This document shows positions 1 to 7,450 of a stretch of DNA of 47,188 nt, one piece after another. The notes under the pieces were generated by a model that made no database searches, was not told the DNA's origin, and worked only from the letters and a program-made list of their open reading frames with translations. A program made the position numbers and the translations under genes. The stretch's first letter is position 1. Each line of letters begins with the position of its first letter. This DNA is from Streptomyces sp. Isolate_45 (GTDB lineage: Bacteria; Actinomycetota; Actinomycetes; Streptomycetales; Streptomycetaceae). The stretch spans positions 1 to 47,188 of the forward strand of contig NZ_JANFAK020000056.1 of assembly GCF_024721315.2 (NCBI RefSeq), read 5' to 3'.

Positions 1-72
<72 letters not shown>

Positions 73-88
73 ATTCTTGTCGGCATCC

Positions 89-108
89 TGACGCCGGATC
101 CGGGGTCA
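89..108 (-). terminator. Short hairpin at the end of the APC permease gene
   Basis: TGAC (89-92) pairs with GTCA (105-108) around the palindrome CCGGATCCGG (94-103), with one mismatch on each side. It overlaps the stop codon of the minus-strand permease. There is no clear T tract, so it is only a candidate terminator. Confidence 0.3.
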
Positions 109-2043
109 GCCCGCGTGGACGTGGGGGCGGCGGGTGCGGTCCGGTTCGGCCTCGCGGATGACCTCGCGGGTGACGGGGGCGACCTCTCCCTGTCCGAACA
201 GGAAGAAGCGGAAGAAGTTGGCGAACGGGTTGCCCTCGGTCCACTCGAAGTAGATGTGCGGCCGCTGGCCGGTCGCGTCGCGTACGTGGAGGAGGAGGGC
301 GGCCAACGCGTTGGGGATGCTGGAGCTCTCCAGGGTCAGGACGCGGTAGCGGTCATGGAGCACTTCGCCGCGTACGCGCATGCCGGATTCGAACTCGGAG
401 GCGTCCAGGACGGTGACCTCCACGAACATCACGTCGTCCCCGGCGGGGATGTCGTTGTCCGCGCGGATCTGTTCCTTCTTCTGCCGGTACTCCTCGCGGT
501 CCCGGTTGTCGGGCTCGTTCGCGATGAAACGGATCGTGCGGTTGGCGGTGTCGCGGATGAACCGCTGGGCCATGTCGTCGAACTCCACGTGCGTGACGCG
601 CAGCTCGAAGACGCGGGCGAGACGGGAGAGGAGGGACAGGGCCATGATGCCGGCGATGAAGCAGGCGCCGATCTTCACGCCGTCGGGGCGTTCGACAATG
701 TTGACCGCAGTCGTGTAGATGAAGACCGCCGAGATGATGCCGAAGCCGATCGTCCAGCCCCGCTCCCCCGCCCGCCTGGCGGCGATGGTGACGGCGACCG
801 CCGCCGAGGTGATCAGGACGAGGACACCGGTGGCGTATGCGCCACCCTGGGCGTCGACGTCGGCGTCGAAGATCCAGGTGACGAGGAACGCGACGAGGGT
901 GAACACGATGACCATGGGGCGCAGGGCGCGGGCCCAGTGCGGGGCCATGCCGTAACGGGGCAGGTAGCGCGGCATCAGGTTGAGCAGGCCCGCCATCGCG
1001 GAGGAGCCGGCGAACCACAGGATCAGGATCGTGGAGATGTCATAGACCGTACCGAAGGCGGAGCCCAGATAGTCGTGCGCCAGGTAGGCCAGCGCGCGTC
1101 CGTTGGCCTCGCCGCCCGGCTGGAACTGGGCGGCCGGGATCAGCAGGGTCGTGATCAGGCTGGAGCAGATCAGGAAGACGCTCATGATGACGGCTGCCGT
1201 GGTCAGCAACTTCTTCGCACCACGGATCCGGCCTGCGGGCTTCGCAGCCGTGTCGTCGGGATCGCCCTTCACGTGCGGCATGACCGCCACACCCGTCTCG
1301 AAGCCTGACAGACCCAGCGCCAGCTTCGGGAACACGACGAGCGCGATGGCGATCATCATGAACGGATTGCCGTGCTCGGTGGTCAACGCCTCCGTCCAGT
1401 CGGTGATGACCTGTGGTGCGGTGAACACGTGCCACAGCCCGACCGCCACAACGACCACGTTCAAGCCGAGATACGTGAAGACGAGGACCACCGCGACGCC
1501 GATGGCCTCGCTGAACCCCTTGAGGAACACGGCCCCGAGGAGCGCGATCATGATGAGGGTGATCAGCACTTCATGGCCGTGCAGGGTGCTGGTGAGGTGC
1601 GGGTTCTCCACCAGGTGCGCGGTGGCGTCCGCCGCCGAGAGGGTGATGGTGATGAGGAAGTCGGTGGCGGCGAACCCGAGGAGGGTCAGGACGAACAGCT
1701 TGCCCTTCCAGAACGTCAGCAGCCGCTCCAGCATGGCGATGGAGCCCTCGCCGTGCGGGCTCTCCTCTGCCACGCGCCGGTAGACGGGCAGCGCTCCGAA
1801 GAGGGTGAGCAGCACGAGCACGATGGTCGCCAACGGTGACAGCAGCCCGGCCGCGAGGAACGCGATGCCGGGCTGATAGCCGAGGGTGGAGAAGTAGTCG
1901 AGACCCGTCAGGCACATGACCCGCCACCACGGCCGTCCGTGCGGCTGGGCGGCCGCCTCCTTGGCGGCGGGCGAACTGTTCTCGGCGGTCAAGCCTTCCA
2001 GCATCCACGCGCGCAGGCGTGACGTGCGGGCAGGGGTGGCCAT
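106..2043 (-). CDS. APC-superfamily permease, potassium-island member
   Basis: A 645-residue integral membrane transporter of the amino acid-polyamine-organocation superfamily. About 12 hydrophobic segments span residues 35-500, followed by a soluble C-terminal part of roughly 150 residues. The N-terminal membrane region has the APC-type glycine-rich first helix region (LDYFSTLGYQPGIAF). The ATG at 2043 is preceded by AGGAGG at a good distance. Its substrate cannot be read from the sequence. The family is usually annotated as amino acid permease, but its position beside kdpB and a KimA-like symporter, and a shared direct-repeat motif in its promoter, suggest a role in ion or osmotic homeostasis. 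That role is inference. Confidence 0.85.
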   Translation of the reverse strand: MATPARTSRLRAWMLEGLTAENSSPAAKEAAAQPHGRPWWRVMCLTGLDYFSTLGYQPGIAFLAAGLLSPLATIVLVLLTLFGALPVYRRVAEESPHGEGSIAMLERLLTFWKGKLFVLTLLGFAATDFLITITLSAADATAHLVENPHLTSTLHGHEVLITLIMIALLGAVFLKGFSEAIGVAVVLVFTYLGLNVVVVAVGLWHVFTAPQVITDWTEALTTEHGNPFMMIAIALVVFPKLALGLSGFETGVAVMPHVKGDPDDTAAKPAGRIRGAKKLLTTAAVIMSVFLICSSLITTLLIPAAQFQPGGEANGRALAYLAHDYLGSAFGTVYDISTILILWFAGSSAMAGLLNLMPRYLPRYGMAPHWARALRPMVIVFTLVAFLVTWIFDADVDAQGGAYATGVLVLITSAAVAVTIAARRAGERGWTIGFGIISAVFIYTTAVNIVERPDGVKIGACFIAGIMALSLLSRLARVFELRVTHVEFDDMAQRFIRDTANRTIRFIANEPDNRDREEYRQKKEQIRADNDIPAGDDVMFVEVTVLDASEFESGMRVRGEVLHDRYRVLTLESSSIPNALAALLLHVRDATGQRPHIYFEWTEGNPFANFFRFFLFGQGEVAPVTREVIREAEPDRTRRPHVHAG

Positions 2044-2139
2044 CTTGGGGGCCTCCTGTCGTACGGAAAAGAATCAGCCATCGACATCGACGGCCGAGTC
2101 AGCGTACGCAGCGAGATCCCTTTTACGCGGGAGTGAGGC

Positions 2140-2161
2140 AATACTGACGCGTCCTTAACGC
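2140..2161 (-). promoter_or_regulatory. Putative KdpE-type direct repeat upstream of the APC permease
   Basis: Read on the minus strand, GCGTTAAG and GCGTCAGT lie exactly 11 nt apart, about 100 bp before the permease start. The 11-nt period on one face of the helix is typical of OmpR/KdpE-family response regulators. The same word recurs before kdpB1, the KimA-like gene and the kdp operon. Function is inferred. Confidence 0.45.
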
Positions 2162-2189
2162 GGACGAACCAGATGAGTGGCGGGGGCGA

Positions 2190-4340
2190 TCAGCCGAGGC
2201 CGGGGACGGTGGACACCAGGAGGTCGATGAGCTTGATGCCGACGAAGGGCAGGACCAGGCCGCCGAGGCCGTAGACGCCGAGGTTGCGGCGCAGGAGGTC
2301 GTGCGCGGAAGCGGGCTTGTAGCGGACGCCGCGCAGGGCGAGCGGGATCAGGGCGACGATGATCAGCGCGTTGAAGATGATCGCCGAGGTGATCGCGGAC
2401 GTCGGGCTGCTCAGGCCCATGATGTTGAGGGTTTCGAGCCCGGGGTAGGCCGCGGTGAACATGGCCGGAATGATCGCGAAGTACTTCGCGACGTCGTTCG
2501 TGATCGAGAAGGTCGTCAGGGCGCCCCGGGTGATGAGGAGTTGCTTGCCGATCTCGACGATCTCGATGAGCTTGGTGGGGTTGGAGTCGAGGTCGACCAT
2601 GTTCCCGGCCTCCTTGGCGGCCGAGGTGCCGGTGTTCATGGCTACGCCGACATCAGCCTGTGCGAGGGCCGGGGCGTCGTTCGTGCCGTCGCCGGTCATC
2701 GCGACGAGCTTGCCGCCGGCCTGCTCCCGCTTGATGAGGGCCATCTTGTCCTCGGGTGTGGCCTCGGCGAGGTACTCGTCCACGCCTGCCTCGGCGGCGA
2801 TGGCGCGGGCCGTCAGCTCGTTGTCGCCCGTGACCATGACCGTACGGATCCCCATGGCCCGGAGTTCCGCGAAGCGCTCCCGGATGCCGTCCTTCACGAC
2901 GTCCTTCAGGTGGATGATGCCGAGGACACGCGGGCCGTCCCAGTCGTGGACCGCGACCAGCAGCGGGGTTCCGCCGGACTGCGAGACCTGAGCGGACCAG
3001 GCAGCGGCCTCCGCCTGTACGGTCCCGCCGCGCATCACCACCCAGTCCATGACCTCCACCACCGCGCCCTTGCGGATGGCGCAGCCGGCGCCGTTGTCCC
3101 AGCTCAGGTTGACGCCGCTCATCCGGGTGCGGGCGGTGAACTCGGTGAAGCGGGGGTTGCTGAGGTCCTCGGCGGCGGCCGGCTGGAGTCCGTACCGCTG
3201 GGCCAGAGCGACGACGGATCGCCCTTCGGGGGTCTCGTCGGCGAGAGAGGACAGTTGGGCGGCGTCGGCCAGCTTGGTGTGGTCGGTCCCCGGGAGCGGG
3301 ATGAACTCGACCGCCTGGCGGTTGCCGTGGGTGATGGTGCCGGTCTTGTCGAGGAGGAGGGTGTCCACGTCGCCCGCGGCCTCGACGGCGCGGCCGCTCA
3401 GCGCGATGACGTTGCGCTGGACGAGGCGGTCCATGCCGGCGATGCCGATCGCGGAGAGCAGGGCGCCGATGGTGGTGGGGATGAGGGTGACGAGGAGGGC
3501 GACCAGCACGGTCGTCGACTGGGCGGCTCCCGCATGGGCGGCCATCGGCTGGATGCTGACCACGATCAGAATGAAGATCACGGTCAGGGCCGCCAGCAGG
3601 ATGTTCAGCGCGATCTCGTTCGGGGTCTTCTGCCGGGACGCGCCCTCGACCAGGGCGATCATGCGCTCGATGAAACTGTTCCCCGGGCGCGAGGTGACCC
3701 GCACGACGATCGAGTCGGAGAGGACCGTCGTACCACCGGTCACCGAGGTCCGGTCACCGCCCGACTCCCGCAGGACCGGGGCCGATTCACCGGTGACGGC
3801 CGACTCGTCCACCATCGCCGCCCCGTCGACGACGTCCCCGTCGGCCGGGATCGATTCGCCGGCCTCGACGAGCACGAAGTCGAAGGGCTGGAGCTCGGCC
3901 GGGGTCACCACCTCGGTCTCGGCGCGGCGCAGGTTCGCGCCGTACGTCCAGTGGTTCAGGCGCAGCGCAACAGTCTCCGTGCGCGTCTTGCGCAGCGACT
4001 CGGCCTGGGCGCGGCCGCGGCCTTCGGCGACGGCTTCGGCGAGATTGGCGAAGAGGACCGTCAGCCAGAGCCAGACGCTGATCACCCAGGTGAAGACGGA
4101 GGGGTGGATCAGCGCGGAGAGCGTGGTGAGGAGCGATCCGACGGCGACGACGAACAGCACCGGCTTCTTGATCAGTTCACGCGGGTGCAGCTTGGCAACG
4201 GCCTCCCGGGCCGAGGCGGCGAGGAGTTCGGGCTCCAGCACGTTCGCCTGGCCGGCGCGTTTCCGGGACGGACGGTTGACCGGAGTCCGCGGAGGTGTGC
4301 CGAGACCCGGGGGAACGTGCTGCGCGGCGGCGGTAGGCAT
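2190..4340 (-). CDS. kdpB: Orphan potassium-transporting ATPase subunit KdpB (paralogue 1)
   Basis: A 716-residue P-type ATPase of the KdpB class, the catalytic subunit that hydrolyses ATP for high-affinity K+ uptake by KdpFABC. Visible hallmarks are TGES (residues 183-186), DKTGT with the phosphorylated Asp at about 331, MVTGDN and MTGDGTNDAPAL in the hinge, and the NDVAK motif in the membrane (Asp about 616, Lys about 619) that couples KdpB to KdpA. All key residues are present, so it looks active. I chose the ATG at 4340 because AGAAGG precedes it; an upstream in-frame ATG lacks support. There is no kdpA or kdpC next to it, unlike the second copy at 9112. It may substitute for that copy in the KdpA/KdpC complex. 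Confidence 0.93.
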   Translation of the reverse strand: MPTAAAQHVPPGLGTPPRTPVNRPSRKRAGQANVLEPELLAASAREAVAKLHPRELIKKPVLFVVAVGSLLTTLSALIHPSVFTWVISVWLWLTVLFANLAEAVAEGRGRAQAESLRKTRTETVALRLNHWTYGANLRRAETEVVTPAELQPFDFVLVEAGESIPADGDVVDGAAMVDESAVTGESAPVLRESGGDRTSVTGGTTVLSDSIVVRVTSRPGNSFIERMIALVEGASRQKTPNEIALNILLAALTVIFILIVVSIQPMAAHAGAAQSTTVLVALLVTLIPTTIGALLSAIGIAGMDRLVQRNVIALSGRAVEAAGDVDTLLLDKTGTITHGNRQAVEFIPLPGTDHTKLADAAQLSSLADETPEGRSVVALAQRYGLQPAAAEDLSNPRFTEFTARTRMSGVNLSWDNGAGCAIRKGAVVEVMDWVVMRGGTVQAEAAAWSAQVSQSGGTPLLVAVHDWDGPRVLGIIHLKDVVKDGIRERFAELRAMGIRTVMVTGDNELTARAIAAEAGVDEYLAEATPEDKMALIKREQAGGKLVAMTGDGTNDAPALAQADVGVAMNTGTSAAKEAGNMVDLDSNPTKLIEIVEIGKQLLITRGALTTFSITNDVAKYFAIIPAMFTAAYPGLETLNIMGLSSPTSAITSAIIFNALIIVALIPLALRGVRYKPASAHDLLRRNLGVYGLGGLVLPFVGIKLIDLLVSTVPGLG

Positions 4341-4547
4341 GGAGCGACCTTCTGACGAGATCGATGGGGTGCGGGGTGCGGGAGAGGGGTGTCGCCGCCG
4401 GGAACCGTCTCGCATGGACCCCCTCGGCCGTCATGTGAGTGATCGAGGTCCCCGGCGGCGCAACAGGCAGGAAACTACTGCCCGTTCATGGGTGATCCCC
4501 CATCCGGGCGGGGGAATTTGCACCTTCTTGACGGCGGCGCACGAGGC

Positions 4548-4577
4548 GCGTCAGGTCGCCGTCAAAGGCGCGTCAAC
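4548..4577 (+). promoter_or_regulatory. Triple 11-nt direct repeat upstream of orphan kdpB
   Basis: GCGTCAGG (4548), CCGTCAAA (4559) and GCGTCAAC (4570) are spaced exactly 11 nt apart. They lie about 210 bp before the orphan kdpB start and overlap the 3' end of the KimA-like gene. This matches the tandem half-site pattern of OmpR-family regulators and the word found before the other potassium genes. KdpE is the obvious candidate regulator (inference). Confidence 0.5.
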
Positions 4578-6466
4578 GCAGGTCGGCGTGCGTCGTCGGT
4601 GATGCGGAAGCGCAGTCGGCAGATGACGGCGTCCGTGTCGCGGCGTACGGCGTGGGCGACGACCGAGCCGCGCTGGTTCTGGAGCATCCGCTGCCACAGG
4701 TGGGCGGGCTCGATCTCCGGGATGAGGACGGTCACCTGGGCGTCCGGGTGCGTCCGGGCCAGTTCGCGCACGTAGGCCGACACGGGCCGGCCGAGCGAGC
4801 GGCTCTGCGAGGTGATCTCGGTCAGCTCGACACCGGGTTTCCACAACTCCCAGTCACGGCGGAGCGCTTCGGCTGCCTGCCGGTCCTCCGGAGCGGAGTG
4901 CGTGATGGTCACGGCACGGACCTCGTCGCCGAGCGAGCGGGCGGCGGTGAGCGCCTGACGGGTCAGGCGGGAGAGCCCGGAAACGGGTACCACGACCAGT
5001 GAGCGGGTGCGGTGCGGCGGCTGCGGGATGCGGCCGAGTTCCAGGCGTTCGCCGATCTGCGCGTACGCACGGCGCACCTTCTCGAAGCCGAGGACGAGCA
5101 GCGGCAGGGCGAGCACGATCAGCCAGGCGCCCTCGGTGAACTTGGTGGCGGTCACGACGACTGCCGCGACGCCGGTGAGCAGGGCACCGAAGCCGTTGAG
5201 GACGGCCTTCGCCCGCCGGTCCTTGGGGCGCTCGCCGAACCAGTGCCGGACCATGCCGACCTGGCAGATGGTGAAGCCGACGAAGACGCCGATCGCGAAG
5301 AGCGGGACAAGGGTGTTGGTGTCGCCGCCGGAGAACACCAGTAGGACACCCGATACGAGCGCCAGCCACACGACCCCGTGGCGGTGCACCTGGCGGTCCG
5401 CCTTGAGGGCGAAGACGTGCGGCAGGTAGTTGTCGCGGGCGAGCAGGCTCATGAGCACCGGAAGCCCGCCGAAGGAGGTGTTCGCGGCCAGCGCCAGCAG
5501 CACCATGGTCGCGAACTGGACGACGTAGAAGGCCGCGTTGTGGCCGAAGGAGGCGTCCGCGAGCTGGGCAAGGACGGTCACGCCCCCGACCGGCTGGAGG
5601 TGGAAACGGCCGATCAGCACCGACAGCCCGATCAGCATGACGCCGAGCAGGGCACCGAGGGCGACCTCGGTGCGCTGGGCGCGCCGGGCGGCCGGGGCCC
5701 GGAAGGACGGCACGGCGTTGGCGACCGCCTCGACGCCCGTCAGGGCGGAGCAGCCGGCCGCGAAGGCCTTCAGCAGCAGGAGCGCGCCGATCGCGGTGGC
5801 TCCCTCCCCCAGGGCGGATGGGTGTCCGGCGGCCGAGGCGGTGCTCACCGGACCGTCGCGGAAGAGCCCGACCGCGACCATGGTCAGGATCGACCCGACG
5901 AAGACGGCCGTCGGGACGAGGAAGGCCTTGGCGGAATCGACGACACCCCGCAGGTTCACCGCCGTGACCAGGACCAGGATCCCGAGGCAGATCCAGACCC
6001 GCTCGCCGTACAGCTCGGGAAAGGCCGAGGTCAGCGCGGCGACGCCGGCGGTGACGGAGACGGCCACGTTCAGGACGTAGTCAAGGATCAGCGAGGCCGC
6101 GGCCACCAGGCTCGTACGTCGGCCCAGGTGCTTCTTGGCAACGGCGTACGAACCGCCGCCGTCCGGGAACGCCGCGATCACCTGCCGGTACGAGGCCACC
6201 AGTACGGCGAGCAGCGCCGCGATCGCCAGGGTTACGGGGAGGGTGAACCCCAGGCCGTAGGCACCGGCCGCCGCCAGGACCAGCACGATCGACTCGGGCC
6301 CGTAGGCGACGGAGGCCATCGCGTCCAGCGACAGCGCGGCCAGGCCCTGGAGGGCGGTCAGCCGGTGCCGGTCCCCCGCGGCGGGCGCCGCGACGCCGGT
6401 ATCAGGAGGTTCCTCCGTGCTCGGCGCCTGTCCTGCCGCGGCCGGCTTTCGCATGTGCATAGCCAT
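4562..6466 (-). CDS. KimA/YdaO-like K+ (proton-coupled) symporter
   Basis: A 634-residue APC-superfamily permease with about 12 membrane helices and a C-terminal cytosolic domain of about 150 residues. It matches what I recall of Bacillus subtilis KimA, a high-affinity K+/H+ symporter, over its length. Segments such as ALSLDAMASVAYG, DGGGSYAVAKKHLG and GCSALTGVEAVANAVPSF have clear KimA counterparts, and the C-terminal NQRGSVVA and ICRLRF segments also match. That family is controlled by c-di-AMP in Firmicutes, but I see no ydaO riboswitch here. Several ATGs (6466, 6460, 6454) are possible starts; GAGG upstream favours 6466. It is transcribed divergently from the kdpF-like gene at 6711. Confidence 0.85.
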   Translation of the reverse strand: MAMHMRKPAAAGQAPSTEEPPDTGVAAPAAGDRHRLTALQGLAALSLDAMASVAYGPESIVLVLAAAGAYGLGFTLPVTLAIAALLAVLVASYRQVIAAFPDGGGSYAVAKKHLGRRTSLVAAASLILDYVLNVAVSVTAGVAALTSAFPELYGERVWICLGILVLVTAVNLRGVVDSAKAFLVPTAVFVGSILTMVAVGLFRDGPVSTASAAGHPSALGEGATAIGALLLLKAFAAGCSALTGVEAVANAVPSFRAPAARRAQRTEVALGALLGVMLIGLSVLIGRFHLQPVGGVTVLAQLADASFGHNAAFYVVQFATMVLLALAANTSFGGLPVLMSLLARDNYLPHVFALKADRQVHRHGVVWLALVSGVLLVFSGGDTNTLVPLFAIGVFVGFTICQVGMVRHWFGERPKDRRAKAVLNGFGALLTGVAAVVVTATKFTEGAWLIVLALPLLVLGFEKVRRAYAQIGERLELGRIPQPPHRTRSLVVVPVSGLSRLTRQALTAARSLGDEVRAVTITHSAPEDRQAAEALRRDWELWKPGVELTEITSQSRSLGRPVSAYVRELARTHPDAQVTVLIPEIEPAHLWQRMLQNQRGSVVAHAVRRDTDAVICRLRFRITDDARRPALTRL

Positions 6467-6576
6467 CTTCGCTGTTTCCTCCGTTGGGCAAAGTGAGGAC
6501 AGCGTCCGGACGTCGTGGCCGGATGACCATGGTGTTTGGCGTGATCCATACGCCCACCGGCCCACTCTTCACGCGT

Positions 6577-6617
6577 TCCTGACGCCGGGGCCCGAATGCC
6601 GTATGAGGTGCGTCAAG
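6577..6617. promoter_or_regulatory. Putative KdpE-type sites in the kimA-like/kdpF divergent promoter region
   Basis: On the minus strand GCGTCAGG and GCGTGAAG repeat with 11-nt spacing (within 6567-6588). On the plus strand GCGTCAAG lies at 6610-6617, with a weak CCGTATGA 11 nt upstream. These match the repeats before the other potassium genes and sit between two divergent potassium genes. Function is inferred. Confidence 0.4.
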
Positions 6618-6710
6618 AGCCCGCCAGGGTGCGTGGCTGCGCCGGCGTCCGGGGGCACGCTGGAAGTGGGCGACGCAGCCCGAGCTCACACACCGAAGGA
6701 GAAGCAGCGG

Positions 6711-6800
6711 ATGGACGCGGAAAACGTGGTCGGGCTCATCGTGGCCCTCGCCCTGCTCGGCTATCTCGTGGCGGCTCTGATCAGGCCCGAGAAGTTCTGA
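6711..6800 (+). CDS. kdpF: KdpF-like membrane peptide (copy 1)
   Basis: A 29-residue peptide with one hydrophobic helix (VVGLIVALALLGYLVAALI) and a short RPEKF tail, as in KdpF, which stabilises the KdpABC complex. GAAGGAG lies about 8 nt upstream of the ATG. It is closely similar to the second kdpF at 7353 (ENVVGL versus ENIVGL, both ending PE[KR]F). It is not followed by kdpA, so it may be a duplicated relic or may serve the orphan KdpB. Confidence 0.75.
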   Translation: MDAENVVGLIVALALLGYLVAALIRPEKF

Positions 6801-6834
6801 TCCGATGCTCTGCCCTCCGGACAGGAGGCTTCAC

Positions 6835-7113
6835 ATGTCCGGGTACCGACTCCACGACTCCGCCGCCCTGCCGGCGGGGCTCGTGGCCCCCTTCCTCGTG
6901 GCGCTCGCGCTCGTGCCGTTCCGCACGGAGCTCTCCGCGACGAACGAGGCTCTGATCATGGTCGTCGTGGTGGTCGCGGTCGCCGCGCTCGGTACCCGGG
7001 TGGGGCTCCCCGGACGCCCCCTGCCGCCCGAAGGGGCCCGCCTGGTGTCCGTCGCCCCGGCCACGCGGGCAGGCGCCGCCCTGGACACGGCCGGCCTGTC
7101 CCACCAGGGCTGA
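6835..7113 (+). CDS. Truncated DUF4118-type membrane protein
   Basis: A 92-residue ORF with a strong AGGAGG six bases before its ATG. The first about 55 residues contain two hydrophobic helices and the stretch SATNEALIMVVVVVAVAALG, which resembles the start of stand-alone DUF4118 sensor proteins (the KdpD-type four-helix membrane domain). After that the similarity stops, and the tail is Pro/Ala-rich without the WFDFF-like segment I expect. This points to a deletion with loss of the C-terminal part. It follows kdpF copy 1 by 34 bp. It could be translated as a two-helix protein or be a pseudogene. Confidence 0.5.
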   Translation: MSGYRLHDSAALPAGLVAPFLVALALVPFRTELSATNEALIMVVVVVAVAALGTRVGLPGRPLPPEGARLVSVAPATRAGAALDTAGLSHQG

Positions 7114-7133
7114 TCTGCGATTCACGGCCTCGC

Positions 7134-7196
7134 GCGTCAGGACGGCGTCAAGAGTTCCCCGGCGTCCGTATGGAGGCCGTCAAGGCGTCTTAACGC
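7134..7196 (+). promoter_or_regulatory. Putative KdpE operator of the kdp operon
   Basis: GCGTCAGG (7134) and GCGTCAAG (7145) form an 11-nt-spaced direct repeat. Downstream, CGTCAAG (7178) and CTTAACG (7189) form a near-perfect inverted pair. All lie within 140 bp upstream of the first small ORF of the kdp operon, where KdpE is expected to act. The assignment to KdpE is inference from position and repeat geometry. Confidence 0.5.
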
Positions 7197-7272
7197 CGGG
7201 CTGAAGACACGGTTATCTCGTTATCGGCCGTCTGGCCGATTCATTACTTCCCTCTTCATCCAGGAGCTCACG

Positions 7273-7356
7273 ATGGCCGATCTGGCCTTCGTCGTCACCA
7301 CGCTCGCGGTGTTCGCGCTGGTGGCCTTCATCGCCCGGGGGGTGACCAAGCTGTGA
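7273..7356 (+). CDS. 27-residue membrane peptide leading the kdp operon
   Basis: A micro-ORF with GGAG six bases before its ATG, encoding one hydrophobic helix (about residues 3-21) and a short basic tail ending GVTKL. Its stop overlaps the GTG start of kdpF by four bases (GTGA), so the two are almost surely translationally coupled. It is too small for standard gene callers. It resembles KdpF in size and topology but not in sequence. A role as an accessory Kdp micro-subunit or small regulator is inference. Confidence 0.6.
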   Translation: MADLAFVVTTLAVFALVAFIARGVTKL

Positions 7357-7442
7357 CGGTCGAGAACATCGTCGGCCTGCTGGTCGCCGTCTCCCTGCTC
7401 GGTTACCTCGTCCTCGCCCTCGTGTACCCGGAGAGGTTCTGA
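7353..7442 (+). CDS. kdpF: Potassium-transporting ATPase subunit KdpF
   Basis: A 29-residue single-helix peptide starting at GTG, with the conserved core ENIVGLLVAVSLLGYLV and the PERF end of KdpF. It ends nine bases before kdpA, as in canonical kdpFABC operons. KdpF is a small hydrophobic subunit that stabilises the KdpABC complex in the membrane. The overlap with the preceding micro-ORF indicates coupling. Confidence 0.85.
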   Translation: MTVENIVGLLVAVSLLGYLVLALVYPERF

Positions 7443-7450
7443 GCACTGAC

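Noticed and set aside
2301..4355. 684-residue open frame antisense to the orphan kdpB
   Set aside because: It is a GC-frame shadow: Gly/Asp/Arg-rich composition, no start signal, no family motif, and it mirrors strong kdpB coding on the other strand.
6467..6710. Possible c-di-AMP (ydaO) riboswitch before the KimA-like gene
   Set aside because: I looked because of the KimA link, but the interval shows no ydaO-type conserved blocks and is short; the visible signal is the GCGTCARG repeat.
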